A stretch of 64,000 nt of DNA from Prochlorococcus sp. scB243_495K23 (GCA_000635495.1 JFLW01000003.1:235855-299854); one strand, 5' to 3'; positions 29,265-39,320 are shown, numbered from the stretch's first letter. The notes: generated by a model from the letters alone, not told the origin. Made by a program: numbers and translations.

Positions 29265-30560
29265 ATGAAGCGTGTGTTGGCCATAATCCTCGGAGGAGGA
29301 AAAGGTTCTAGACTTTACCCTCTAACTAAAATGAGGGCTAAACCTGCTGTGCCATTGGCAGGTAAGTATCGTTTGATAGATATTCCGATTAGTAATTGTA
29401 TAAATTCAGGCATCGAAAAAATGTACGTATTGACCCAGTTCAATAGTGCATCTCTAAATAGACATATAGGAAGAACCTATAATTTAAATGGCCCTTTCGG
29501 CCAAGGATTTGTGGAAGTTTTAGCGGCTCAACAAACTCCTGATAGTCCCAAGTGGTTTGAAGGTACTGCCGATGCCGTAAGAAAATACCAATGGTTATTT
29601 CAAGAATGGGATGTTGATGAATATTTAATATTGTCAGGCGATCAACTGTACAGAATGGATTACAGTTTATTTGTTCAACACCATAGAGATAATGGTGCTG
29701 ATTTAACTGTTGCAGCTTTACCTGTTGATGAAGCTCAAGCAGAGGGTTTTGGCCTCATGAGAACTGACGATCTTGGGAATATAAAAGAATTTAGTGAAAA
29801 GCCAACTGGAGAGAAGTTGAAGGCAATGGCAGTAGATACTTCAAAATTTGGATTAAGTAAAGAGTCAGCTGCCGAAAAACCTTATCTAGCCTCTATGGGT
29901 ATTTACGTTTTTAGTAGAAATACCCTTTTCGATCTTTTAAATAAATTTCCTAATTATACGGATTTTGGTAAGGACATAATTCCAGAAGCCCTGAATAGAG
30001 GCGATACTCTTAAAAGTTATGTATTTGATGATTACTGGGAAGATATCGGAACCATTGGGGCATTCTTTGAGTCCAACCTTGCCTTGACTGAGCAACCAAA
30101 ACCTCCATTTAGTTTTTATGATGAAAAATTTCCAATTTATACAAGACCAAGATTTCTCCCCCCTTCTAAACTTGTAGATGCTCAAATTACTGATTCAATA
30201 GTCTGTGAAGGTACAATTTTGAAGTCATGCAGTATTTTACATTGTGTTTTAGGGGTAAGAAGCAGGATTGAAAGTGATTCGGTTCTTGAGGATACTCTTG
30301 TTATGGGGGCAGATTTCTTTGAATCGCCTGAAGAGAGGATTGAATTAAGAAAAGGAGGAGGAACACCTCTTGGGGTAGGTGAAGGAACTACTGTAAAAAG
30401 AGCAATTCTCGATAAGAATACAAGAATTGGGGATAATGTTGTGATAATTAATAAAGATCGAGTAGAAGAAGCAGATAAGCCAGAATTAGGCTTCTACATA
30501 AGAAATGGAATTGTTGTAGTTGTTAAAAATGCAACTATTGCAAACGGAACTGTTATTTAA
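29265..30560 (+). CDS. glgC: Glucose-1-phosphate adenylyltransferase
   Basis: 431 residues. The nucleotidyltransferase motif [24 protein letters not shown] leads, with the catalytic region [13 protein letters not shown] and [11 protein letters not shown], the sugar-phosphate site [13 protein letters not shown], and a C-terminal left-handed beta-helix carrying the activator (3-PGA) lysine region near [19 protein letters not shown]. It makes ADP-glucose for glycogen. It is adjacent to gnd and pgl, so storage and the oxidative pentose phosphate route are clustered. Confidence 0.97.
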   Translation: MKRVLAIILGGGKGSRLYPLTKMRAKPAVPLAGKYRLIDIPISNCINSGIEKMYVLTQFNSASLNRHIGRTYNLNGPFGQGFVEVLAAQQTPDSPKWFEGTADAVRKYQWLFQEWDVDEYLILSGDQLYRMDYSLFVQHHRDNGADLTVAALPVDEAQAEGFGLMRTDDLGNIKEFSEKPTGEKLKAMAVDTSKFGLSKESAAEKPYLASMGIYVFSRNTLFDLLNKFPNYTDFGKDIIPEALNRGDTLKSYVFDDYWEDIGTIGAFFESNLALTEQPKPPFSFYDEKFPIYTRPRFLPPSKLVDAQITDSIVCEGTILKSCSILHCVLGVRSRIESDSVLEDTLVMGADFFESPEERIELRKGGGTPLGVGEGTTVKRAILDKNTRIGDNVVIINKDRVEEADKPELGFYIRNGIVVVVKNATIANGTVI

Positions 30561-30655
30561 ATTTTTTCGATCATTTTTCGCTGACATAAGTATTTTTTTT
30601 GAGCAATTTTGTTTAGTTGGATGCACACTATATTTATTGAGTTTTTTAATTTTTT

Positions 30656-32074
30656 ATGTCCAAGGCACATTTTGGTTTAGTAGGTCTTGGTGTTATGGGC
30701 GAAAATTTAGTTCTTAACGCAGAGAGAAATGGATTTTCTAGTGTAGTTTTTAATAGAACTTATTCAAAAACTGAAGAATTCTTACAGGGTCGAGGCCTTG
30801 GGAAGAATATAGAAGGAGCTGAAACTCTTCAGGAATTTGTTAATAAGTTAGAGAGACCTAGAAGAATTCTTATGATGGTTAAAGCTGGGCCAGCAACAGA
30901 TGCTGTCATTGATAATATTTCTGGATATCTCGAGGAAGGAGATTTATTAATAGATGGCGGTAACTCTCAATTTAAAGATACAGAAAGAAGGGTGAATACT
31001 CTTGAAAGTAAAAGTTTTGGATACATCGGAATGGGAGTCTCTGGGGGTGCCAAAGGAGCTCTAGAGGGCCCAAGCATGATGCCCGGTGGTACTAAGGCTT
31101 CATATGATGCAATAGAGAGCTTACTAACAAAAATGGCTGCCAAAGTTGAAGACGGACCATGTGTTGCATATGTTGGTCCAGGCGGCTCAGGTCATTTTGT
31201 AAAAACTGTTCATAACGGAATTGAATATGGAATTGAACAAATACTTGCAGAAGCTTATGACCTTATGAAGAGAGTCAAAGGTATGAATGGAGAGCAGATG
31301 TCAGAGGTATTTGGTATTTGGAATAATACTAATGAATTAGCTTCTTATCTTGTTGAGATAACAGAGATTTGTCTAAATACAAAAGATGATATAACTGGAG
31401 ATGATGTCGTGGAAAAAATATTAGATAAAGCTGGCCAGAAAGGTACAGGTTTATGGACTGTTGTGAGTGCTCTAGAACTGGGGGTATCAGTCCCAACTAT
31501 TTATGCATCTTTAAATGCAAGAGTAATGAGTTCTTTAAAAGAGCAACGTAGTGAGATTGAAAAAACTATTCCATCTAAAGAGATAGAGGATTTTGATTTA
31601 GGAAATGTATCAGATGGAATGAAACCTTTATTTGATGCTGTAGTCCTTGCCACAATTGCAAGCTATGCCCAAGGTATGGATATTTTAAGAGAAGCATCTG
31701 CAGTATATAAATATGGTTTGAATATGCCGTCAATTGCACAAATATGGAAAGGTGGTTGCATAATTAGATCAAAATTATTAAGTAAAATTCAAGATGCTTA
31801 TAACAAAGATCCTGATCTAAAAAATTTAATTTTTGATGATTGGTTTAATAATGAAATTGCGACAAGATTAGATAACTTAGCTAAGGTAGTTTCTCTATCC
31901 ACAAAGGCAGGTATACCAGTCCCATGTTTATCCAGTACTTTAGATTATTTGAATAGTTATAGAACCAATAGACTTCCTCAGAATCTTGTGCAGGCAATGA
32001 GAGACTGTTTTGGCTCTCATACATATGAAAGAATTGATAGGGAAGGTAGTTTTCATACTGAATGGATGAAATGA
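30656..32074 (+). CDS. gnd: 6-phosphogluconate dehydrogenase, decarboxylating
   Basis: 472 residues. It has the N-terminal NADP motif FGLVGLGVMGENLVLNAERNG with NRT, the substrate site LIDGGNSQFKDT, GMGVSGGAKGALEGPSMMPGG, the catalytic lysine/histidine region HFVKTVHNGIEYG, and an all-helical C terminus ending in DREGSFHTEW. It gives ribulose-5-phosphate plus NADPH, mainly in the dark. The stop overlaps the likely start of pgl as ATGA, indicating coupling. Confidence 0.97.
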   Translation: MSKAHFGLVGLGVMGENLVLNAERNGFSSVVFNRTYSKTEEFLQGRGLGKNIEGAETLQEFVNKLERPRRILMMVKAGPATDAVIDNISGYLEEGDLLIDGGNSQFKDTERRVNTLESKSFGYIGMGVSGGAKGALEGPSMMPGGTKASYDAIESLLTKMAAKVEDGPCVAYVGPGGSGHFVKTVHNGIEYGIEQILAEAYDLMKRVKGMNGEQMSEVFGIWNNTNELASYLVEITEICLNTKDDITGDDVVEKILDKAGQKGTGLWTVVSALELGVSVPTIYASLNARVMSSLKEQRSEIEKTIPSKEIEDFDLGNVSDGMKPLFDAVVLATIASYAQGMDILREASAVYKYGLNMPSIAQIWKGGCIIRSKLLSKIQDAYNKDPDLKNLIFDDWFNNEIATRLDNLAKVVSLSTKAGIPVPCLSSTLDYLNSYRTNRLPQNLVQAMRDCFGSHTYERIDREGSFHTEWMK

Positions 32075-32799
32075 TTGAAAAGGTTAAAAATGGATACACC
32101 TTAAATATATACAAAGACAAGTTAGAACTATCAACAGCGGTTTTTAAGTTTATTCAAAGCCATATTATTCATACTTTAAAAAAGAAAGATAGATTCAAAT
32201 TTTGTGTAAGTGGAGGTTCAACTCCTAAATCTGTGTATCATCTCTTATCTAATAATGATCTTCAATGGGATATGGTTGATGTCTTTTTAGGAGATGAAAG
32301 ATGTGTTGATCCAAATTCAGAATTAAGTAACTCGTTAATGTTGAGAAATTCTTTGCTAACTAATTTTGGATCTAAAGCTTATTTTTATGAAATTTTCAAT
32401 GATTTAAACGCTGATGATGAAACTACTAAAAATCAATTTATTTCTAAATTATTTGAAAAATGCGGATCAAACCCTCCAACTTTTGATCTAACATTATTAG
32501 GTCTTGGAGATGATGGTCATACAGCCTCACTATTCCCTTATCAAAAAAATAATAATGTAGATGATTTTGTTATTTTTAATGAAGGTAAAGGTTTAAAAAG
32601 AATTTCATTAACTCCAAAGGTTATTTCAGCTTCTTCAAAGATAGTATTTTTAGTTAGTGGAGCTTCTAAAAGAATTGCTCTTGAGAGGTTATTAGATGAA
32701 AAAGAGCCACCAGATAGAACACCATCAAAATTAATAAAATCTATTAATCAAATTTCAATATTTTGTGATCAGGAATCAGCAAAAGAATTAGAAATTTAG
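32071..32799 (+). CDS. pgl: 6-phosphogluconolactonase
   Basis: About 242 residues with CVSGGSTPKSVYHLL, VFLGDERCVDPNS and LLGLGDDGHTASLFP, the three Pgl blocks; the last holds the catalytic His. It hydrolyses 6-phosphogluconolactone, the step before Gnd. Two starts are possible: ATG 32062, which overlaps gnd by 13 bases, and ATG 32071, which forms an ATGA overlap with the gnd stop. I prefer 32071 for the coupling geometry; the three extra residues make no functional difference. Confidence 0.93.
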   Translation: MIEKVKNGYTLNIYKDKLELSTAVFKFIQSHIIHTLKKKDRFKFCVSGGSTPKSVYHLLSNNDLQWDMVDVFLGDERCVDPNSELSNSLMLRNSLLTNFGSKAYFYEIFNDLNADDETTKNQFISKLFEKCGSNPPTFDLTLLGLGDDGHTASLFPYQKNNNVDDFVIFNEGKGLKRISLTPKVISASSKIVFLVSGASKRIALERLLDEKEPPDRTPSKLIKSINQISIFCDQESAKELEI

Positions 32800-32829
32800 T
32801 TAGAGTCTATTAATAATTTAAATTATTTA

Positions 32830-33378
32830 ATGAGTAAGAAAAAATTTTTATTCCAGAAAAAGGAGTTCGATGGTTGGAAAACATTAAATGATACTGTTAT
32901 GGGCGGATCAAGTTCAGCTTTTTGTGAAACCTCAAATTCGGGTTTGATATTAAAGGGTAATATTGTCGAGAAAGCAGGAGGATTTGTTAGTTGTAGATCT
33001 TCTATATATAAACCTTCTTTAAATGTATCTGAGTATTCATCCTTTGAATTAAATATTGATGGACAAGGAAGAACTTTTAAATTTGCTGTCGCTTGTGAAG
33101 ATGATCTACTAGGACTAACCGAATTTATTCCTGGTGGACTTAGATGGATTAAATCATTTCCAACAAAAAAATTCGGGACAACAAATGTTCAAATTCCTTT
33201 TAATGAGTTAAAACCTTCAGTAAGAGCTAATAAAGTACGTTTTCCATTTAAATTCAAGCCATCTAAAATTAAAAGATTGCAACTACTATACTCTAAGTTC
33301 GGTGATGATGGATTACTTAATAATGAGTTTAAACAGGGTTCAATAAAAGTTTTAATTAAATCAATAAGTGTTATTTGA
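32830..33378 (+). CDS. CIA30/NDUFAF1-like carbohydrate-binding-fold protein
   Basis: 182 residues of mostly beta strand. It shows the CIA30 pattern WKTLNDTVMGGSSSAF, VEKAGGFVSCRSS, then DGQGRTFKFAVACED and PFNELKPSVRAN. In eukaryotes CIA30 (NDUFAF1) assists complex I assembly; cyanobacterial members lack a defined role but a link to the NDH complex or thylakoid assembly is often suggested. No signal peptide is visible. It overlaps the next gene by 11 bases, so the pair is probably co-translated. Confidence 0.82.
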   Translation: MSKKKFLFQKKEFDGWKTLNDTVMGGSSSAFCETSNSGLILKGNIVEKAGGFVSCRSSIYKPSLNVSEYSSFELNIDGQGRTFKFAVACEDDLLGLTEFIPGGLRWIKSFPTKKFGTTNVQIPFNELKPSVRANKVRFPFKFKPSKIKRLQLLYSKFGDDGLLNNEFKQGSIKVLIKSISVI

Positions 33379-33754
33379 AAATCCACCTAAAAATATAGAG
33401 AGCTTAATCGCTAAGTCAGCAGATTTAACAAATAAACCTTTTGTGCATTCTGTCGTAAAAATAAATGGTGAATACGAATTCGAAGATGAAGATATTGATT
33501 TAACAGTTAATATCTTATGTAGAGATAAAGAAGGTAAAAGATTAGAAATTTATGATCTTGAATTAGAACTTTTTAAATCAAATAAAGAGTTGGTTTTAGT
33601 AATCTCTAAGCTCAACTTCCCTGATGAACCAATATTATGGTGTGGAGTTAAAACATTATGGATGGATAGCAATAACGGGAAAAAATGCAATTCACCAAAA
33701 TACGCCGCTAGATTGGAAAATTTAGCAAATAGGATAAAAAGTTTTATTGATTAA
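33368..33754 (+). CDS. Uncharacterised protein following the CIA30 gene
   Basis: 128 residues from a GTG at 33368. It is acidic with an alpha/beta look: helix near 8-25, strands VHSVVKINGEYEF and LTVNILCRDKEG, then LILWCGVKTLW-like strands (EPILWCGVKTLWMDSNN) and a closing helix. No recognised domain, signal or membrane helix. The 11-base overlap with the CIA30 gene implies a functional connection. Its codon use resembles its neighbours. It is convergent with ilvD. Confidence 0.75.
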   Translation: MLFENPPKNIESLIAKSADLTNKPFVHSVVKINGEYEFEDEDIDLTVNILCRDKEGKRLEIYDLELELFKSNKELVLVISKLNFPDEPILWCGVKTLWMDSNNGKKCNSPKYAARLENLANRIKSFID

Positions 33755-33774
33755 GAAAAAAAATTTGAGCTGTT

Positions 33775-35448
33775 TTATAAATCAGTAACAGCCCCTAAAC
33801 TTGATGTGCTTACGATTCTCGAATATTTTGAAAGAATTCCTCTTTTGTATTTTTGAATAGGTTTTACCCAATCTTTTTTTCTTTTTTCTAATTCTTCGTC
33901 AGATAAATCAACTTCAATTAGTTGTTTTACAGCATCTACTGTAATTAAATCACCTTGTTTTATTAGAGCAATATTTCCTCCTACAGCAGCCTCTGGAGCT
34001 ATGTGACCCACAACAAGACCATAGGTACCGCCGCTAAATCTGCCATCGGTAATTAAAGCCACCTTCTCTCCTAGCCCTTGACCAACAATTGCAGATGTTG
34101 GAGCTAACATCTCTCTCATACCTGGTCCTCCTACAGGACCTTCGTTTCTAATAACAACAACATCACCAGCTTTGATATCGTTATTTAATATCGATTTTAA
34201 ACAATCCTCTTCACTTTCAAAAATCTTTGCGGGACCTGTTAATACAGGGTTTTTTACTCCGCTAATTTTGGCTACAGAACCTTCGCTCGCTAAGTTACCT
34301 TTTAATATCGCTAGATGCCCTTTTTTATAAAGAGGGTCATCTATGTCTCTTATGACATTTTGATTTGTTGGAGGCTTATCTGGAATATTCTGTAAGTATT
34401 CTGAGATGGTTTTTCCTTCAATGTTTTTGCAATCGCCATGAATTAATCCTGCATTCAAAAGTATTTTCATTACTTGTGGAATCCCACCTGCCTTATGAAG
34501 ATCCACCGTCACATATTTACCACTCGGTTTAAGGTCACAAATAACGGGTACTTTTTGTCTGATTCTCTCAAAATCATTAATGTTGATATCTATTCCTGCA
34601 GTATTCGCGATAGCTAAGATGTGCAATACCGCATTTGTTGATCCGCCAATTGCCATAATTACTGATATTGCATTTTCAAATGCTTTCTTAGTCATTAGGT
34701 CTAGAGGTCTTATATCTTTTTCTATTGCAGAGACTAATATCTCAGCACTTTTATCTGCACTTAGTTCTTTTTCAAGATCTTCAGCAGCCATAGTGGAACT
34801 GTGAGGAAGACTTAACCCTAATACTTCAATAACCGCAGACATTGTATTAGCTGTAAACATTCCTCCACAGCTACCAGCACCAGGAATACAATTTTTCTCA
34901 ACTTGGATTAGCCTTTCTTCATTAATTTTTCCTGATGTTAATTGTCCAACAGCTTCAAATGCACTAACAACAGTAAGATCTTCTCCATGCAATTTCCCAG
35001 GCTTTATTGTCCCTCCATAAATGAAAATTGAGGGAATATTCATTCTTGCAATCGCAATCATGGCACCCGGCATATTTTTATCACATCCACCTATAGCAAG
35101 TACTCCATCCATACTCTGAGCATTGCATGCAGTTTCAATTGAATCAGCAATAACTTCTCTTGAAACTAGGGAATATTTCATGCCCTCTGTTCCCATAGAA
35201 ATCCCATCACTTACTGTTATAGTCCCAAACATCTGAGGCATCCCACCTGATCTTTTTATAGACTCTTCAGCTTTTAGAGCTAACTTATTTAAACCCATAT
35301 TGCATGGTGTTATGGTGCTGTATCCATTTGCAACTCCAATAATAGGTTTATTAAAATCTTCATCATTAAACCCAACAGCTCTTAACATCGATCTGTTAGG
35401 TGATCTTTGCACACCTTGGGTTATTGCAGATGATCTGAGTTTATTCAT
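33775..35448 (-). CDS. ilvD: Dihydroxy-acid dehydratase
   Basis: 557 residues with [21 protein letters not shown] (first Fe-S cysteine), [17 protein letters not shown] (second cysteine), the [18 protein letters not shown] block (third cysteine) and the C-terminal [21 protein letters not shown]. It catalyses the penultimate step of valine and isoleucine synthesis and carries an Fe-S cluster, a notable iron cost. It is separated from the next minus-strand gene by 23 bases. Confidence 0.97.
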   Translation of the reverse strand: MNKLRSSAITQGVQRSPNRSMLRAVGFNDEDFNKPIIGVANGYSTITPCNMGLNKLALKAEESIKRSGGMPQMFGTITVSDGISMGTEGMKYSLVSREVIADSIETACNAQSMDGVLAIGGCDKNMPGAMIAIARMNIPSIFIYGGTIKPGKLHGEDLTVVSAFEAVGQLTSGKINEERLIQVEKNCIPGAGSCGGMFTANTMSAVIEVLGLSLPHSSTMAAEDLEKELSADKSAEILVSAIEKDIRPLDLMTKKAFENAISVIMAIGGSTNAVLHILAIANTAGIDININDFERIRQKVPVICDLKPSGKYVTVDLHKAGGIPQVMKILLNAGLIHGDCKNIEGKTISEYLQNIPDKPPTNQNVIRDIDDPLYKKGHLAILKGNLASEGSVAKISGVKNPVLTGPAKIFESEEDCLKSILNNDIKAGDVVVIRNEGPVGGPGMREMLAPTSAIVGQGLGEKVALITDGRFSGGTYGLVVGHIAPEAAVGGNIALIKQGDLITVDAVKQLIEVDLSDEELEKRKKDWVKPIQKYKRGILSKYSRIVSTSSLGAVTDL

Positions 35449-35471
35449 ATTATTTGAGAACCTATTTTATT

Positions 35472-35762
35472 CTATTGCCCCAACTCTTCAAGTTGCTTCC
35501 TCACATCAGCAATTGCAGAATTAAGTTGCTCAACTTTCTTCTCCAGATTCTCTCCTTCAACTTCATTTATATTTTCAGTTGAATCAATCGCTTCTGAGCC
35601 GTCTTGAATTCTGGAGGAATACATCATTGCTTTTTGTTTTTTTTCCTCTTTTCTTTTGTCTGCTTCGGATATTAACCACCATGCTAGACCTGCTGCTCCA
35701 ATAAAAGCACCACTTATTAATGATAAAAGATTATTTGAAGACGAATCTCTGTATTCAGACAT
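35472..35762 (-). CDS. Small membrane protein with C-terminal coiled coil
   Basis: 96 residues. One membrane helix (about 13-31, LSLISGAFIGAAGLAWWLI) is followed by a charged cytoplasmic stretch (SEADKRKEEKKQK) and a coiled coil near the C terminus (LEKKVEQLNSAIADVRKQLEELG). It looks like a membrane-anchored oligomerisation or scaffold protein. I do not recognise a named family. It lies between ilvD and the UPRT-like gene on the same strand. Confidence 0.75.
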   Translation of the reverse strand: MSEYRDSSSNNLLSLISGAFIGAAGLAWWLISEADKRKEEKKQKAMMYSSRIQDGSEAIDSTENINEVEGENLEKKVEQLNSAIADVRKQLEELGQ

Positions 35763-35791
35763 TGGTAAAATATTTACTCCTATATTCTATA

Positions 35792-36409
35792 TTAGTTCTT
35801 ATCTTGAAATATAGTACTTAAACGCGATAAAGGATTCCCAATACCGGGTAACAATAATGGTGTTTTTTCGTCTTCCTCATCTATGCAAGAAGTGTAAATT
35901 ACCTGATTCGGGAATAATTTCGCAATTTCATTTAACCCTTTATTTGAGCAAATAGCAGTTATTAAAAGAATCCTATTTGAATCAACACCTAATTCCTTTA
36001 ATTTAATTAAGGTTTCTAATGTGGTTGATTTTGTCGTTATTTGTTCTGAATAAAATATAACTCCTTCATTTGATTCAATAGTTTTAGGAAGTTCTCCTAA
36101 TGAGAGGGTTGAATTAGGAATTACTTCTTTAGATCCAAACCAAAGAGATAACCCTTCGGGCAACATTGCGAGCACTTTTATTGGATAATCAGTATTAATA
36201 AAGAATCCATCTGTGTCCCCATTATCAGTATTTACTATTTCTTTTTTATATGGCAGCCAATTACGTAATGCTTCATATGTAAGCCATTTCCCTAATTGCT
36301 CATATCCTGTTGAGTACAAAATATCTGGAGTATTTTTTTCTCGCAATATTGAAAGCCAATGTTTTATTAATGGATGAGGAGGAACAATAACCTTTAGTGA
36401 CATTGCCAT
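35792..36409 (-). CDS. Divergent uracil phosphoribosyltransferase-like protein
   Basis: 205 residues aligning by eye with Upp. It starts with VIVPPHPLIKHWLSILRE (Upp: HPLVxHKLxxLR) and ends with LLLPGIGNPLSRL (Upp: PGLGDxGDR). However, the PRPP-loop region, normally DPMLATGGS, reads YSEQITTKSTT, and the acidic pair expected there is missing. The uracil-contact end is also altered. It may therefore be a non-enzymatic or repurposed member. The start could also be ATG at 36403, two residues in. No nucleotide genes adjoin. Confidence 0.75.
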   Translation of the reverse strand: MAMSLKVIVPPHPLIKHWLSILREKNTPDILYSTGYEQLGKWLTYEALRNWLPYKKEIVNTDNGDTDGFFINTDYPIKVLAMLPEGLSLWFGSKEVIPNSTLSLGELPKTIESNEGVIFYSEQITTKSTTLETLIKLKELGVDSNRILLITAICSNKGLNEIAKLFPNQVIYTSCIDEEDEKTPLLLPGIGNPLSRLSTIFQDKN

Positions 36410-36472
36410 ATATTTTCCTTTAAGATACTCTTACAAACTTTAAATACTTAAGTTCTAAAATACAGTCTTATT

Positions 36473-36985
36473 ATGATTAAATCAATTGTTTTCCCCTCAC
36501 TAAAGAATGCATTAATTACTTTGTTGTTCGTTGGGATTTTATTTTTTAATTCTGTAAATTCTGCATGGGCTAAACGACCTCCTGAGATTAGAAACCAGCA
36601 AGACCTTAATTTAGAGCCAGATATGCATGGTCAAGATTTAAGCGGTAACGAATACGTTAAGTTTGATTTGAATGGGTTTAATTTTAGTGAAAGTAATTTA
36701 GAAGGCGCGGTGTTCAATAATAGTAAATTGCAAAATTCAAAGTTTAATGGAGCCAATTTAAGAGATGCATTAGCTTATGCAACAGATTTTACAGATGCAG
36801 ATCTTTCGGATGTTAATTTTACAAATGCTTTATTAATGGAGAGTAATTTTGAAGGAGCAAAAATAGATGGTGCAGATTTTACTAATGCAGTTCTTAGTCG
36901 TACACAACAAAAACAATTATGTGCGATTGCTAATGGCACAAATAGTTCTACAGGAGAGAGTACAGAATATAGCTTAGGTTGTTAA
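36473..36985 (+). CDS. Secreted/lumenal pentapeptide-repeat protein
   Basis: 170 residues. The N-terminal signal peptide ends near residue 33 at NSAWA-K, a good signal peptidase I site. About 16 pentapeptide repeats of the A(D/N)LxN type follow (for example FNGANLRDAL, DFTDADLSDVNFTNAL), which build a right-handed four-sided helix. The C terminus holds two cysteines (QLCAIANG and the final GC) that could form a disulfide capping the helix. Likely located in the thylakoid lumen or periplasm; function unknown. It is divergent from the UPRT-like gene. Confidence 0.87.
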   Translation: MIKSIVFPSLKNALITLLFVGILFFNSVNSAWAKRPPEIRNQQDLNLEPDMHGQDLSGNEYVKFDLNGFNFSESNLEGAVFNNSKLQNSKFNGANLRDALAYATDFTDADLSDVNFTNALLMESNFEGAKIDGADFTNAVLSRTQQKQLCAIANGTNSSTGESTEYSLGC

Positions 36986-36994
36986 TCATAAAAA

Positions 36995-38059
36995 ATGAAA
37001 AAAAAAATACCAGTTATAGTTGTTTCAGGATTTCTTGGTTCAGGTAAAACAACTTTTCTAAGATATTTATTAAAAGAGAGTAATAAAAAATTTGGTTTAA
37101 TTATTAATGAATTTGGTGATGTTGGAATTGACGGTGATTTGATTAAAAGTTGTGATAAATGTGATGAATCTGAAGACGACTGCGTAATCGAATTAAACAA
37201 TGGATGTTTATGTTGTACTGTTCAAGATGATTTTGTTCCATCAATAAAAGCTCTCCTAGAATTTAATCCTCCTATCGAATCAATAATTATCGAAACAAGT
37301 GGCTTGGCACTGCCAATTCCCTTAATTCAAGCACTTAACTGGCCTGAAATAAGGTCTTCCATTTACCTTGATGTTGTTGTTGGTATCGTTAATGGAGAAT
37401 CAATGCTTAATGGTTCACCAATTAATGATTTAAATAAAATAACAAAACAATATAATGAAACAGATAAAATTGATCACAACGCCACTATAGATGAACTTTT
37501 TGAGGAGCAACTAGAAGTTTCTGATATCGTTTTAGTCTCTAGATCAGATATCTTAAATGATGATCAGTTTGATGTTGTAAAACATAAAATTCAAGGAAGT
37601 CTAAACTCATCTACACCAGTCCTTAAATCCAATAATGGCAAAATTGATTTGAACTATCTATTTGATTTTAATTTTAAAAAAGAGACTTATAAAGAGTTTT
37701 TAACTGAAGAACATGACCATAATCATGTTGAACTTGTATCAGATTCAATTAAATTAAATTATTTCCTTGAAAAAAATGACTTTGAAAAGGAGATGTCAAA
37801 AATCTTGGATGAATTAAACATTCTTCGAATAAAAGGACGTATTTGGATACCAAACAAATCATTACCTTTACAAATACAAATTGTTGGAAAGAAAATTAAT
37901 ACTTGGTTTGAAGAAGCTCCAGACAATTGTTGGAGACCAAATGATAATGCTGGGCTTGAATTAGTAATAATTTCCTTTGATGAAAAATCTATAAAAACTT
38001 TCGATAAAAAAATTAAAGAGAAATTTAAGATTTTAAGTGAACCAAAAATAGCAATTTGA
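36995..38059 (+). CDS. cobW: CobW/COG0523 family metal-chaperone GTPase
   Basis: 354 residues. It has Walker A GFLGSGKTT, the metal-binding CxCC in NGCLCCTVQDDF, a further C-x2-C-x6-C cluster just before it (CDKCDESEDDC), IIETSGLALP and the base-recognition SRSD in place of the usual NKxD. A histidine-containing loop EEHDHNHVE precedes the C-terminal CobW domain. Such G3E GTPases deliver Zn, Co or other metals to enzymes; which metal cannot be read from sequence. It starts 9 bases after the pentapeptide gene, so co-transcription is likely. Confidence 0.88.
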   Translation: MKKKIPVIVVSGFLGSGKTTFLRYLLKESNKKFGLIINEFGDVGIDGDLIKSCDKCDESEDDCVIELNNGCLCCTVQDDFVPSIKALLEFNPPIESIIIETSGLALPIPLIQALNWPEIRSSIYLDVVVGIVNGESMLNGSPINDLNKITKQYNETDKIDHNATIDELFEEQLEVSDIVLVSRSDILNDDQFDVVKHKIQGSLNSSTPVLKSNNGKIDLNYLFDFNFKKETYKEFLTEEHDHNHVELVSDSIKLNYFLEKNDFEKEMSKILDELNILRIKGRIWIPNKSLPLQIQIVGKKINTWFEEAPDNCWRPNDNAGLELVIISFDEKSIKTFDKKIKEKFKILSEPKIAI

Positions 38060-38104
38060 CATTATAGTTAGCTGCCGGGATACTTAGACAGTAGAAAGCC
38101 CAAG

Positions 38105-38269
38105 ATGGAAAACCCAAAAATTGCTTTAAAACAAATAATCTCTGACGAATTTACATCAATTGATAAAATAAAATGTTCAAAATGTGGAGGGGCAGGAAAT
38201 TTTAAAACACATGAAAATTCAAGAAGAACTTGCTTAGTATGTTTTGGTAGAGGCTACATAAACATCTAA
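38105..38269 (+). CDS. Mini protein with a DnaJ-type zinc finger
   Basis: A 54-residue ORF from ATG 38105 to TAA 38269. After a 22-residue helical start come two C-x-x-C knuckles, CSKCGGAGNF and CLVCFGRGYI, spaced as in the CxxCxGxG zinc-binding domain of DnaJ and plastid BSD2. A stand-alone pair could bind one zinc and act as a small chaperone or thiol-holding protein. It directly follows the CobW-type GTPase by 45 bases, which invites the guess that it receives metal from it. Confidence 0.75.
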   Translation: MENPKIALKQIISDEFTSIDKIKCSKCGGAGNFKTHENSRRTCLVCFGRGYINI

Positions 38270-38366
38270 TAACTCAGAAAACCTTAAGGTAAAAATATTT
38301 GTTTATTAATCAATAGTACTTTTTATAAAAATTTAAACTAATCTTCTAGTAGAAATTAATTTTTAA

Positions 38367-38621
38367 TTGGACCAATTTGCTGTAAAAGTTTTTGTAAGAC
38401 TGAGACCCTCTGTTTTAGATCCAGCAGGGGAAGCTACCAAATCTGCCTCTATAAAACTTGGAGCCGAGGGAATAAAATCATTACGTATAGGAAAAATGAT
38501 TGAGGTAAAAATAGAAGGTAATGGTGAAAACGAAGTAAGAGAAAAAATTGATTTATTGTGTGATAGGTTATTCGCAAATACTGTTATTGAAGATTATGAG
38601 TATTCACTAGAAAAATTATAA
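38367..38621 (+). CDS. purS: Phosphoribosylformylglycinamidine synthase subunit PurS
   Basis: 84 residues from TTG 38367, starting [27 protein letters not shown], then [20 protein letters not shown], the compact ferredoxin-like fold of PurS. PurS bridges PurL and PurQ in the FGAM synthase complex of purine synthesis. It is followed one base later by purQ. No ATG is available in frame upstream of the conserved region. Confidence 0.95.
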   Translation: MDQFAVKVFVRLRPSVLDPAGEATKSASIKLGAEGIKSLRIGKMIEVKIEGNGENEVREKIDLLCDRLFANTVIEDYEYSLEKL

Positions 38622-38622
38622 G

Positions 38623-39288
38623 ATGGATAATTTTACTGTAGGAGTTGTTGTCTTCCCTGGTTCGAATTGTGATCGTGATGTTTCATGGGCATTGGAAGGT
38701 TGTTTAGACATAAGAACAAAATACTTGTGGCATGAGTCTTCAGATTTAAGTGATGTAGATGCAATAGTTTTACCCGGAGGATTTAGCTATGGTGATTATT
38801 TAAGATGCGGAGCAATTGCGAGATTCTCTTCATTAATAAATGCCTTGGATGAGTTTGTTAAAAGCGGGAAAAGAGTTTTAGGAATTTGTAATGGGTTTCA
38901 AATTTTGACAGAATCAGGATTTTTGCCTGGTGCTCTTGTTGCAAATAAAAATCTTAATTTTATCTGTGATGACGTTGAACTGGACATCGTTTCTTCAAAA
39001 GGAGGGTGGTTTAATAATGTAGATGAAAAACAAACAATTAAATTGCCAATAGCGCATGGGGAAGGAAGATATCATTGTGATTCTGATACTTTAAAGAAAC
39101 TTGTAGATAATGAATTGATCGCTTTGAGATATAAAAATAATCCCAATGGATCTTCATTCGATATCGCAGGCATAACTAATGAGAAGGGAAATGTTCTAGG
39201 TTTAATGCCTCATCCAGAGCGAGCATGCGACGAGACAATTGGTAGGACTGATGGTCTCTTTACATTAAAATCATTAATATTGAAATAA
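38623..39288 (+). CDS. purQ: Phosphoribosylformylglycinamidine synthase subunit PurQ
   Basis: 221 residues of a class I glutamine amidotransferase: [27 protein letters not shown], the nucleophile elbow [11 protein letters not shown] (Cys88 by rough count), and the His-x-Glu of [10 protein letters not shown]. It supplies ammonia from glutamine to PurL. PurL is not in the window. The gene ends at a bidirectional terminator shared with fbaA. Confidence 0.96.
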   Translation: MDNFTVGVVVFPGSNCDRDVSWALEGCLDIRTKYLWHESSDLSDVDAIVLPGGFSYGDYLRCGAIARFSSLINALDEFVKSGKRVLGICNGFQILTESGFLPGALVANKNLNFICDDVELDIVSSKGGWFNNVDEKQTIKLPIAHGEGRYHCDSDTLKKLVDNELIALRYKNNPNGSSFDIAGITNEKGNVLGLMPHPERACDETIGRTDGLFTLKSLILK

Positions 39289-39290
39289 AA

Positions 39291-39320
39291 AAAGACCCCC
39301 AATTTTGGAGGCCTTTTTTT
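39291..39320. terminator. Bidirectional intrinsic terminator between purQ and fbaA
   Basis: An A-run, then GACCCCCAA, a TTTT loop, GGAGGCC and a 7-base T-run form a hairpin of about nine pairs with two mismatches. A-runs and T-runs on the two sides give a U-tract in both directions, which suits the convergent purQ and fbaA genes. It is GC-rich against an AT-rich background. Confidence 0.65.

Noticed and set aside
33769..33792. GCTGTT/AACAGC inverted repeat at the ilvD 3' end
   Set aside because: Only six pairs with a long loop and no T-run on the ilvD side; too weak to call a terminator.
38623..38680. TTCGAAT string that resembles a tRNA T-arm
   Set aside because: It lies within the conserved purQ codons and no acceptor or anticodon stems surround it; I found no tRNA in the window.
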